DNA of 64,000 bases from Bacteroidota bacterium. Lineage in GTDB: Bacteria; Bacteroidota; Bacteroidia; UBA4408. The notes beneath the pieces were generated by a model. That model was not told the origin of the DNA, did not search any database, and was given only the letters and a program-made list of their open reading frames with translations. A program made the position numbers and the translations under genes. Location of the stretch: NCBI GenBank assembly GCA_016718805.1, contig JADKCP010000002.1, positions 284,944 to 348,943 of the forward strand, read 5' to 3'. Below, in pieces: positions 57,202 to 64,000 of this stretch (the first letter of the stretch is position 1; each line of letters begins with the position of its first letter).

Positions 57202-57997
57202 TGGTAGCTAAACTATCATTAATTGGTAATTTTATTTTGGATGCATCTTGTGTAAAAAACATGTCTACACTTCTTCCAGGATTAATCATTGCGCCATTTG
57301 AAAATACCGGTGTTTGCTTATATACTTTTGCTAAGCTGGTATCTTTCACTGAGCTATCAAAAACTTCGGCTCCAGGCACTAAGGACGCAGCCACCAAAGC
57401 ACTTTCAGCTTCTTTTCGCGTTAATCCCAACAAACTTGGCAAAGGAACTTTTTCGCCTTTCAAGCCATCACCCAGCACCAAATCAATTTTCGAATTACGC
57501 ATAATTAGTGTTCCCTGTTTTATTTCTCTGCCTTTGTAAAGTTGTTTTAAAACCGCATTAAACGCATAGTCGGGAATGTACTTTAAATTGCCGGTTTCCA
57601 ATCCATATGTTTCAAGCATAGCAGATGCCTGACGTAAGGATACGTCAATTAAATTAGGCATTTGCACTTTAGGAGGATTTACTGCATTCACCGTTAAATA
57701 AACAGTTCGATTCTGTTTTACTTTAAAATTAGGTGATGGATTTTGTTCCACAATAGTACCGGGTTTTTGATCTTCGTCGTAAATAGAATCGATAACTACA
57801 TAACGCAATTCCATTTGTTCTATTGTCTTTGCTGCATCTTTAATTAATTTACCTTTTAAATTAGGTACTTCAATTGTTTTACCATGCAAGGTATAAGTTG
57901 AAATAAATTTAAATGCGCACCACAATACCACTGCAACTACTGCCAATGCTATTGCTGCATGTTTAAAAAAAAGTTTACTTCTTAAAAATTCGATCAC
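57179..57997 (-). CDS. Membrane protein with three PASTA domains
   Basis: This 272-aa protein has one N-terminal membrane helix (about 12-30) and no kinase or transpeptidase domain. Three PASTA domains follow (about 37-108, VPNLKGKLIKDA; 112-182, PNLIDVSLRQASAML; 185-255, PSLLGLTRKEAESAL). PASTA domains bind peptidoglycan or muropeptides. It lies between the double Ddl gene and the T9SS gene, a cell-wall context, and overlaps the T9SS gene by 23 nt. Possibly a wall-associated anchor or sensor. Confidence 0.9.
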   Translation of the reverse strand: MIEFLRSKLFFKHAAIALAVVAVVLWCAFKFISTYTLHGKTIEVPNLKGKLIKDAAKTIEQMELRYVVIDSIYDEDQKPGTIVEQNPSPNFKVKQNRTVYLTVNAVNPPKVQMPNLIDVSLRQASAMLETYGLETGNLKYIPDYAFNAVLKQLYKGREIKQGTLIMRNSKIDLVLGDGLKGEKVPLPSLLGLTRKEAESALVAASLVPGAEVFDSSVKDTSLAKVYKQTPVFSNGAMINPGRSVDMFFTQDASKIKLPINDSLATNEENTPN

Positions 57998-58036
57998 GTT
58001 ACTATTGGTTTTTACTGGAGGTTAATGAATTCTCGT

Positions 58037-60739
58037 TTATTTAATGAGTAATTTTTTTCCAAACTTTTGAAAAGCAAAGCTCAATATTCCATCAATAAAA
58101 TCGTAAGGCTTTAGACCATCAATTGCTGCCTGATGAAAGATACAAGTAGCCGGAGTCATTCCCGGTAATGAATTAACTTCTATAAAAATTACTTCTACTT
58201 TTTGATTTTCAAAAATTCGAACAAATGCATCTATTCGAGCATATCCATTTATATTGAGCAAGCGAGCAGCTTTTTCGAGTTCGGCTTTCACTTGTGTAGA
58301 AATTAAATTTCGTACTTCATCATCTTTTGCAAAGCGTGCAGGTGTAATATTTTGACCTTGCCCTGCCAAAAATTTTTCTTCAAGCGAAAGCACTTCTCCT
58401 TCTGACAATGCTTCACTGGGTTCAAAAACTTCATAGCTCACATTGCCTTCTTTGTCAAAGTGAGTGAGCATACCTCCGGTAATTTCCAAAAAATGTTGGG
58501 CGCCATTTTTACTGATCAGTTCTTCTACCAAAAATTCAGTTTTTAATGGAAACTCTTCTTTGGGCTTCACCTTTAGCAAAGCTGCTTTCGTTTCATCGAG
58601 CGCTGCTTCCTTTCTAAAAATTAAATCTGCAAAAGCTCGTAGTTCAGCCTCGGTTTTTATTTTACGCACAGCACTGCTGCAACCATCATCAACTGGTTTG
58701 GCAATTAAAGGGAAATTAATTTTAGCTGTTAAGTCAGCAATTGCCTTTTCGGTATTCGTTGACCAATCCTGTTCTTTCACTACCAAATGCTCAGCAACCA
58801 ATTGATTGTTTTTACGCAGTAATTCGTTGGTTTGATATTTATTGATGGTAATTCCTGAACTAATGGCATCAGAACCATTGTATGGCAAACCAACTTTTTC
58901 AAGTTGTTGTTGTACGGCACCATCTTCACCAGGACGACCATGTAATGCAATAAATACGGCATCTGCAACAGCAGCTAAACTAGTATAAGTTAATTCTTGT
59001 GGCTTGGCTAAATTTGCTTCGTGTGCATATTTTGCGGTAATGCTGCTGCATTCATTGATTATTTTTTCAATAATGGGATGAATAGAATAATTGCGAATTT
59101 TTTCACCAATATCATCAGCATTATCTTTCAATAAAATATTAATGGGAACCTGATACATTAAATGCTGTTGCTCATTGCCGGTAAGAAACACAGGTATAGG
59201 TTGGTACTTTGTTGAAGAGGAAAGTTTTTCATAAATATTTCTACCGCTTTCAACGCTGATATGGCGTTCACTGCTGAAGCCTCCCAACAATACAGCTACT
59301 TTAATTTTTTGAATACGTTCCGATTTTTCGCGAGCTATAGCTTCATCCAGTTGCTTCATCAATAGCTCAGATGCTACACACTGAGGCATATCGATTTGCC
59401 TTTGCTGCAACGAAATTCGAATAATATAAGTTAAAAACTGCGAAGGATTTAAACCTATTTCAGCAGCTTGATGAAAAAAGAAGGACGAAGGCATCATTCC
59501 CGAAGTTGTATTCGGATCGTTTAAGAAAACTTGTCCTGCTTGTGTTATAAAGCCATCAATGCGCGCATACACATCAAATTTAAATTGATGAAACAACTTT
59601 TCACAAGCCGTTCGAATCTTTTCAATTTGCTCTTCGGGTAAATCAATGGGGGTTATTTTGCGCGATAAGCCGGGTAAATATTTGCTCCGGTAGTCGAATA
59701 ATTCTTTGCCCTTTTTAATTTCGGTTGGAGGCAATGCAATTGCAGATTTTCCTTCATTGCCGTGCTCATTTTGCAATACTATGCAACTAAATTCTCTTCC
59801 TTCAATAAATCCTTCAATTACTACTTTTTGTTCTCCATCGAGCGATTCAATTAATAAATGCTCATTGGTTTTAAGTTGCTCATTTAAATAAGTTACTAAA
59901 TCTGAAGGATGGTAAAGTGTATCCTTCTTAATTTTAACCGGTATTCCAATTCCTTCGCGAATATCGGTTAGGGTGCGAACTAAATTAAATTTTTCATTTT
60001 CTCCAAGCTTGTTCCATTCTTCAGCACTTATATCGTGTAAGAAAAAACTTTTATTTACAGCTTTTATAAATTCTGCTTGGTTAGCAACAGAAATAATACT
60101 TACACCAATAGAAGAACCTTGAGTTGCGGCTTTTACTACCAATGGAAACTGAATAGTTTGCGTTGCCTTTTCAAAAATTGTTTGTTGATTTTCATTCAAC
60201 CAGTCAGTTTTCTCAAGTACCATAAAATCAGGACTAGCAAATCCTGCCTCTTTCATAAGCTGCTTTTGCAAGGCTTTATCAATTCCAATTTGAGAAGGAC
60301 GAATTCCGCTTCCGGAATATGGCATATTAACCGACTGCAGTAAACTTTGCACTTTTCCGTCTTCCCCAAAAGGTCCATGCAAACACAAGAAAGCAAAATC
60401 AAAATGATTTTTAAAATCTTGAGCAGCCAGCTGTGTTCCTAATGGTTGTGTAAGCTTTTGTTGCTCAGTTGCTGATAAATTTCCAAGACTTTCAGCATAT
60501 ATCTGATAATCGCCATTCTTAGTAGGAATGCTGTTTGCAGGAGGGTAAAAATCGCGAATACTTCCCTTGTAAACATATTCCCAATTAAGTAGAATAAAAT
60601 TCCCAAAACTATCTACAAAAACCGGTACTGCTTCGAACAGCGCCTTATTTAAATTATCGTAAACAGTACGACCACCGGCAAATGAAATTTCACGCTCTTT
60701 GCTATAACCGCCAAATAGAATCCCAATACGTATTTTCAT
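58037..60739 (-). CDS. ddl: Tandem double D-alanine--D-alanine ligase (ATP-grasp), 900 aa
   Basis: Two complete Ddl-like ATP-grasp units are fused in one frame. Copy 1 (about 1-470): GILFGGYSKEREIS, LHGPFGEDGKVQSLL, VKAATQGSSIGVS, GREFSCIVL, LNDPNTTSGMM. Copy 2 (about 485-900): VAVLLGGFSSERHIS, LHGRPGEDGAVQQQL, a deviant nucleotide-loop KPVDDGCSSAVRKI, and IEVNSLPGMTP. A usual Ddl has one unit of 300-370 aa. Ddl joins two D-Ala for peptidoglycan precursors. The ATG at 60739 is chosen over an upstream TTG at 60769. The gene precedes the PASTA gene. Confidence 0.9.
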   Translation of the reverse strand: MKIRIGILFGGYSKEREISFAGGRTVYDNLNKALFEAVPVFVDSFGNFILLNWEYVYKGSIRDFYPPANSIPTKNGDYQIYAESLGNLSATEQQKLTQPLGTQLAAQDFKNHFDFAFLCLHGPFGEDGKVQSLLQSVNMPYSGSGIRPSQIGIDKALQKQLMKEAGFASPDFMVLEKTDWLNENQQTIFEKATQTIQFPLVVKAATQGSSIGVSIISVANQAEFIKAVNKSFFLHDISAEEWNKLGENEKFNLVRTLTDIREGIGIPVKIKKDTLYHPSDLVTYLNEQLKTNEHLLIESLDGEQKVVIEGFIEGREFSCIVLQNEHGNEGKSAIALPPTEIKKGKELFDYRSKYLPGLSRKITPIDLPEEQIEKIRTACEKLFHQFKFDVYARIDGFITQAGQVFLNDPNTTSGMMPSSFFFHQAAEIGLNPSQFLTYIIRISLQQRQIDMPQCVASELLMKQLDEAIAREKSERIQKIKVAVLLGGFSSERHISVESGRNIYEKLSSSTKYQPIPVFLTGNEQQHLMYQVPINILLKDNADDIGEKIRNYSIHPIIEKIINECSSITAKYAHEANLAKPQELTYTSLAAVADAVFIALHGRPGEDGAVQQQLEKVGLPYNGSDAISSGITINKYQTNELLRKNNQLVAEHLVVKEQDWSTNTEKAIADLTAKINFPLIAKPVDDGCSSAVRKIKTEAELRAFADLIFRKEAALDETKAALLKVKPKEEFPLKTEFLVEELISKNGAQHFLEITGGMLTHFDKEGNVSYEVFEPSEALSEGEVLSLEEKFLAGQGQNITPARFAKDDEVRNLISTQVKAELEKAARLLNINGYARIDAFVRIFENQKVEVIFIEVNSLPGMTPATCIFHQAAIDGLKPYDFIDGILSFAFQKFGKKLLIK

Positions 60740-60756
60740 AAATTTAAAAAAACGTG

Positions 60757-60786
60757 TAAAGATAATCAATGTGAGGGGATTCGCAA
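60757..60786 (-). promoter_or_regulatory. Promoter of the double ddl gene
   Basis: On the minus strand TTG (60786-60784), a 19-nt spacer and TATCTTTA (60764-60757), one base off TAnnTTTG. It leads to the ddl-PASTA-T9SS gene order. Confidence 0.5.
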
Positions 60787-60891
60787 TTTAGAAATAAGGA
60801 AAGTTTTGGCTTGTTTTAGTAGCAACAAAATGAAAATTAATTTTATAGTTTATGAAGTAGGATACTGAAAACTTCCGCAATTTTTTTTTCT

Positions 60892-60899
60892 TATTTTTG
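60892..60899 (+). promoter_or_regulatory. -7 promoter box of the cysteine desulfurase gene
   Basis: TATTTTTG (TAnnTTTG), 20 nt before the ATG at 60920. Confidence 0.5.
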
Positions 60900-60919
60900 C
60901 GCTTCTCAATTAAAGTAAA

Positions 60920-62053
60920 ATGAAAGTATATCTTGATAATGCAGCCACAACGGCGATGGATCCTGAAGTAATTGAAGCTATGCTCCCGGTAATGCAGCAC
61001 CAGTTTGGTAATCCATCATCGGTACATTCTTTCGGTCGCACCACTCGTGCAGCTATTGAAAATGCCCGCAAATCAATCGCTAAACTATTGAACACTTCTC
61101 CGGCTGAATTATTTTTTACTTCCGGTGGAACGGAAGCCGATAACATGGCTATTTTGGGAGCAGTAAATGACATAGGAATAACCCATGCCATCACTTCAAA
61201 AATTGAACATCACGCAGTTTTACATACACTTGAATCGCTTGAAAAACAAGGAAAAATAAAATTGAGTTTTGTAAACTTAACTGCCAAAGGAGAAGTAGAT
61301 TTGGCTCACCTGGAAGAACTACTTAAGAATAATCCCCGCAGTTTAGTTTCATTAATGGAAGCCAACAACGAACTAGGAAATTTGCTTCCTCTACAAAAAG
61401 TAGGCGAAATTTGTGAAAAATACGATGCGATTTTTCATTCCGATACTGTGCAAACAATGGGACATTACGCGCATGATTTACAAAAAATAAACGTACATTT
61501 TATTACTTGTGCTGCACATAAATTTCACGGTCCTAAAGGCATTGGGTTTTTGTATGTGAATTCAAAAGTGAAGATTAATCCCATGATTCATGGTGGTTCT
61601 CAAGAGCGCAATATGCGTGGAGGAACTGAAAATGTGCATGGTATTATAGGTCTTGCCAAAGCGCTCGAAATTGCTTACCGCGATATGGAGGCCCATCAAC
61701 AACACATACAAGGAATAAAATCTTACATGATTGAAAAATTGAAAAGTGAAATTCCGGGAATTAGTTTTAATGGTACTGCTACCGAAAATTCGTTGTATAC
61801 CGTGTTAAATGTACACTTCCCTCCTACTGATACCGCCGAAATGCTATTGTTTAATTTAGATATTTTAGGAATTGCTGTTTCAGGAGGTAGTGCCTGTACT
61901 TCAGGTAGCAATCAGGGTTCACATGTGTTGCGAGGAATAGGTGTAGATCAAAGTCGTCCTTCCATACGCTTTTCATTTTGTAAAAACACAACAAAAGAAG
62001 AAATTGATTTTACTGTATCAAAATTGAAAGAAATGTTTTTGGTAAAAGCTTAA
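60920..62053 (+). CDS. Cysteine desulfurase (IscS/NifS type)
   Basis: This 377-aa PLP enzyme takes sulfur from cysteine for Fe-S clusters and tRNA thiolation. PLP-lysine is Lys201 in CAAHKFHGPKG, and the active-site Cys is Cys326 in SGGSACTSGS. The N-terminal YLDNAATTAMDPEV and GGTEADNMAI are class-typical. The short active-site loop and the 377-aa length fit group I (NifS/IscS) rather than SufS. The HEAT-like gene begins 24 nt downstream. Confidence 0.95.
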   Translation: MKVYLDNAATTAMDPEVIEAMLPVMQHQFGNPSSVHSFGRTTRAAIENARKSIAKLLNTSPAELFFTSGGTEADNMAILGAVNDIGITHAITSKIEHHAVLHTLESLEKQGKIKLSFVNLTAKGEVDLAHLEELLKNNPRSLVSLMEANNELGNLLPLQKVGEICEKYDAIFHSDTVQTMGHYAHDLQKINVHFITCAAHKFHGPKGIGFLYVNSKVKINPMIHGGSQERNMRGGTENVHGIIGLAKALEIAYRDMEAHQQHIQGIKSYMIEKLKSEIPGISFNGTATENSLYTVLNVHFPPTDTAEMLLFNLDILGIAVSGGSACTSGSNQGSHVLRGIGVDQSRPSIRFSFCKNTTKEEIDFTVSKLKEMFLVKA

Positions 62054-62077
62054 AAACAAAACATAATTGCCTATACA

Positions 62078-62605
62078 ATGAAAAAGAAAGTAGCTATTCC
62101 CGAGATAGATCCTCAAAAATTATTTGACGAAGAAAATTACAAAACTATTGTTATTGCTAAAGCTGATGATGATTCAGATGCAAAAACAAGCGGGGATAAA
62201 ATAAGCACACTCATTGAACTCATCTCAAAAAAGGAAACCAAAGAATTCAAGCACGATACATTAAAAATATTGAAAGAGGAACAAGGACTACCCTTGTTGT
62301 TGAAAGCCATTAATAAAAGCAAAAATTCACAAGTGAAGCAGGCTTTAGTGGCCGCTTGTTGGGAAGCCAATTTGGATTGTACCAAACACCTCAATTATTT
62401 TGTTGACTTGGCTATTAACAGCGATTTTTTAGTAACACTTGAAGCTACTACGGTTATTCAGGAAATGCTGGGTCCTTTTGATGCTGACGAATTAAATCAA
62501 GCAATTGCAAAAGTAGAAGAAGGTATTAAAACCTTTTGCAAAGAAGATAAAGGTGCCTTGTTAGAACAATTGCTGAATATTTTGCAAACCTTTGCAGGCA
62601 ATTAA
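62078..62605 (+). CDS. HEAT-like hypothetical protein
   Basis: This 175-aa, mostly alpha-helical cytosolic protein has HEAT-repeat-like helix pairs (about 65-135; LPLLLKAINKSKNSQVKQAL, VDLAINSDFLVTLEATTVIQ). The N-terminus is acidic (ADDDSDAKTSGD). No known active site. It is likely cotranscribed with the cysteine desulfurase. Role unknown. Confidence 0.7.
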   Translation: MKKKVAIPEIDPQKLFDEENYKTIVIAKADDDSDAKTSGDKISTLIELISKKETKEFKHDTLKILKEEQGLPLLLKAINKSKNSQVKQALVAACWEANLDCTKHLNYFVDLAINSDFLVTLEATTVIQEMLGPFDADELNQAIAKVEEGIKTFCKEDKGALLEQLLNILQTFAGN

Positions 62606-62614
62606 TTGCTGCGT

Positions 62615-63007
62615 TTAAAATTGTGCTCTCAAGAAATAAAGTGAGAGTAAAAACAAAAAGGACATCAACAAGGAATAGCTCATTATTTTTATTACTTGAA
62701 TAGCGTCTTTGCGCTTCCAATCAGCATTCGTAATTTTTTCACGACGTTGACTTATATCCTTGAAATTATACAAGTGAAACCATCCATAAGCTACACAAAA
62801 TCGCTGTCGTATTTGAACAATTAATATGGAAGAGTAAACTGTAATTACTGCAATAAAAATGAATAGAAAAAAGTTAAACGGCAGTAAAAACAATAAAAGC
62901 GAACTGCTAAGAAGTAAAAGCAATCCAAGTTTTAACTTTTTAGCTCTTCTTAAAACTTCATCTTTTCCAATATTACAAACTCCAGGAATATACTCGCTTT
63001 GCTCCAC
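62615..63007 (-). CDS. Small membrane protein, conserved Bacteroidota hypothetical
   Basis: This 130-aa protein starts with GTG (MEQSEYIPGVCNIGKDEV) and has three hydrophobic helices (about 27-40, 45-66, 107-125). The N-terminal VCNIGxxEVxRR-like pattern recurs in small Bacteroidota membrane proteins. The GTG lies 1 nt after the DinB stop codon, so the genes are coupled. Function unknown. Confidence 0.7.
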   Translation of the reverse strand: MEQSEYIPGVCNIGKDEVLRRAKKLKLGLLLLLSSSLLLFLLPFNFFLFIFIAVITVYSSILIVQIRQRFCVAYGWFHLYNFKDISQRREKITNADWKRKDAIQVIKIMSYSLLMSFLFLLSLYFLRAQF

Positions 63008-63008
63008 T

Positions 63009-63524
63009 TTAGCTGTTTAAATAACGTTCGCGAATTACTTTTAAATGATGAATTTCGTGCCCTGCCATAATAAATAAAATAGCACGCACCGATACAGGTT
63101 GTTGATTTGCAGTTCCCATTTCAGAAAAAGCTTCAGGTGCAAAACTTTTAAAAAGTGCAAGATGCGACTCCCGCACAATACTAAATTCGTGAACCAAGTC
63201 ATAAAAACTACGCGAATCAAAATTAGCTGCTGCCACATAGGCGTTTTCATCGTAACCTGGAAAACTGGTTTTATCTTTTCGCGCAATACAAAGTGCACGA
63301 TATCCAAAAATTCGCTCTGTATCAATCAAATGGCCTATTATCTCCTTTATGCTCCATTTATTTGCTGCATATCGGTAACTCTCGCGATCTTCAGGAATTT
63401 CTGATAAAAAAGCCTGCATGGCAATAATTTGATCTTCGAGGGCTTTAATAGGATTATCGACTTTTACCAAATCGATGTAGTTTTTATAGTATGGAGCATA
63501 CTCCGTAGGTTCAGGTCGTTTCAT
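63009..63524 (-). CDS. DinB-family protein
   Basis: This 171-aa four-helix-bundle protein has candidate metal ligands His in IGHLIDTER and the pair in GHEIHHLKVI. It is typical of DinB/YfiT-like putative metal-dependent enzymes; family activities include thiol transfer, but none can be named here. It is encoded just before the small membrane protein and after the M3 peptidase gene, all on the minus strand. Confidence 0.88.
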   Translation of the reverse strand: MKRPEPTEYAPYYKNYIDLVKVDNPIKALEDQIIAMQAFLSEIPEDRESYRYAANKWSIKEIIGHLIDTERIFGYRALCIARKDKTSFPGYDENAYVAAANFDSRSFYDLVHEFSIVRESHLALFKSFAPEAFSEMGTANQQPVSVRAILFIMAGHEIHHLKVIRERYLNS

Positions 63525-63542
63525 TCGCTGGGGTTAAATGTA

Positions 63543-64000
63543 TTATGCAGTAATTTTTTTTAATTCCAAACTTACAAAATCTGCCAATTCGCGCACATAA
63601 CTTTCTGAAAAATCAAATTTAATTCCTGCCTCAGCATATATTTCACCAATAGATTTGGTGTAACCTAATTTTAAAGCTGCTGTATATTGCTTCACAGCCT
63701 TTTCAGGAGATTTTTTGTAATTGCGCCAAATTGCAATTGCACCCAATTGCGCCATACCGTATTCGATATAATAAAAAGGTACTTCAAAAATATGTAATTG
63801 CTTTAACCACATATTGCTTTTTACTGATTCGAGTCCACTCCAATCAATAATTTTGCTGCCGAACTGATTCAATATAGTATTCCAGGCTTCGGTTCTTTGA
63901 GCAAGGCTATGCGTGTGATTTTCGTATATCCAATGCTGAAATTTATCAATAGTAGCTACCCAAACTAAGGTTGACAAAACTTGCTCTAATTGCTCAATTC
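63543..64000 (-). CDS. M3-family oligoendopeptidase (PepF-like), C-terminal part
   Basis: The frame is open to the right window edge, so only the C-terminal 152 codons are present. The tail has VWVATIDKFQHWIYEN and PFYYIEYGMAQLGAIAIW, typical of the C-terminal helical region of M3 oligoendopeptidases. The HExxH zinc motif lies outside the window, so activity cannot be checked. Confidence 0.85.
   Translation of the reverse strand, partial: IEQLEQVLSTLVWVATIDKFQHWIYENHTHSLAQRTEAWNTILNQFGSKIIDWSGLESVKSNMWLKQLHIFEVPFYYIEYGMAQLGAIAIWRNYKKSPEKAVKQYTAALKLGYTKSIGEIYAEAGIKFDFSESYVRELADFVSLELKKITA

Noticed and set aside
1..64000. tRNA genes, insertion sequences, prophage or CRISPR arrays
   Set aside because: No cloverleaf with a conserved GTTCGA-type T-loop, no transposase or integrase reading frame, and no regular short repeat-spacer array was noticed on either strand.

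Overview
The window is chromosomal DNA from a low-GC member of the Bacteroidota. Four things support this. Six proteins end in type IX secretion system (T9SS) sorting domains (five type A, one type B/CHU_C), and many lipoproteins have short signal peptides followed by Cys-Lys/Asn. Promoters carry the Bacteroidota -7 box TAnnTTTG rather than a sigma70 -10. Ribosome-binding sites are mostly A-rich with no clear Shine-Dalgarno. Family-level markers (CBM9/DUF5916 protein, CzcA-TolC fusion, LiaF-like/LytS/LytR cluster, GH3-serine hydrolase fusion) fit a flavobacterial/chitinophagal/sphingobacterial-type organism; I cannot name the genus.

Layout. 0-5 kb: the 3' part of a GH3-serine hydrolase fusion, pyrR-pyrB (pyrB is frameshifted), a STAS anti-anti-sigma factor and rnz. 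5-9 kb (minus strand): a T9SS hydrolase, a Ycf48-like lipoprotein, an outer-membrane-type protein and sucD. 9-13.4 kb: a block of four unrecognised secreted or lipoprotein genes plus a degenerate coiled-coil remnant, bracketed by two direct copies of a 122-bp repeat and inserted between sucD and rpsA. 13.5-21 kb: rpsA, a LytR/LytS/DUF4288/LiaF-like envelope-stress operon, rnpB, YggS-type and Smr proteins. 21-32 kb: an SRPBCC protein, YitT, a heavy-metal efflux operon with the RND pump fused to its outer-membrane channel, and a P-type ATPase with a small membrane partner. 32-42 kb: pckA, a lipoprotein, sucC (25 kb from sucD), a DUF5916 protein, an ABC ATPase, an M42-like peptidase, a kelch T9SS protein and a secreted hypothetical. 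42-50 kb: one 2493-aa PKD/Ig-type surface protein. 50-64 kb: a RluA-type pseudouridine synthase, an ELWxxDGT-repeat T9SS protein with an in-frame stop, a lipoprotein, a CoA-transferase, T9SS/PASTA/double-Ddl genes, a cysteine desulfurase, a HEAT-like protein, a membrane protein, DinB and the end of an M3 oligopeptidase.

Function. The core genes cover the TCA cycle and gluconeogenesis (sucC, sucD, pckA), pyrimidine synthesis (pyrB with its regulator), RNA processing (rnz, rnpB, RluA family), translation (rpsA) and cell-wall synthesis (double D-Ala-D-Ala ligase next to a PASTA protein). The accessory genes are mostly cell-surface and secreted proteins using T9SS.

Three genes carry single-base lesions: pyrB and the first gene of the metal-efflux operon each appear to lack one C in a C run, and the ELW-repeat gene has GGA changed to TGA. 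The two C losses look like consensus errors. The most unusual structures are the repeat-bracketed 4-kb block, whose repeat has crossing (pseudoknot-capable) inverted segments, and the 900-aa tandem D-Ala-D-Ala ligase. No tRNA, CRISPR array, insertion sequence or prophage is evident.
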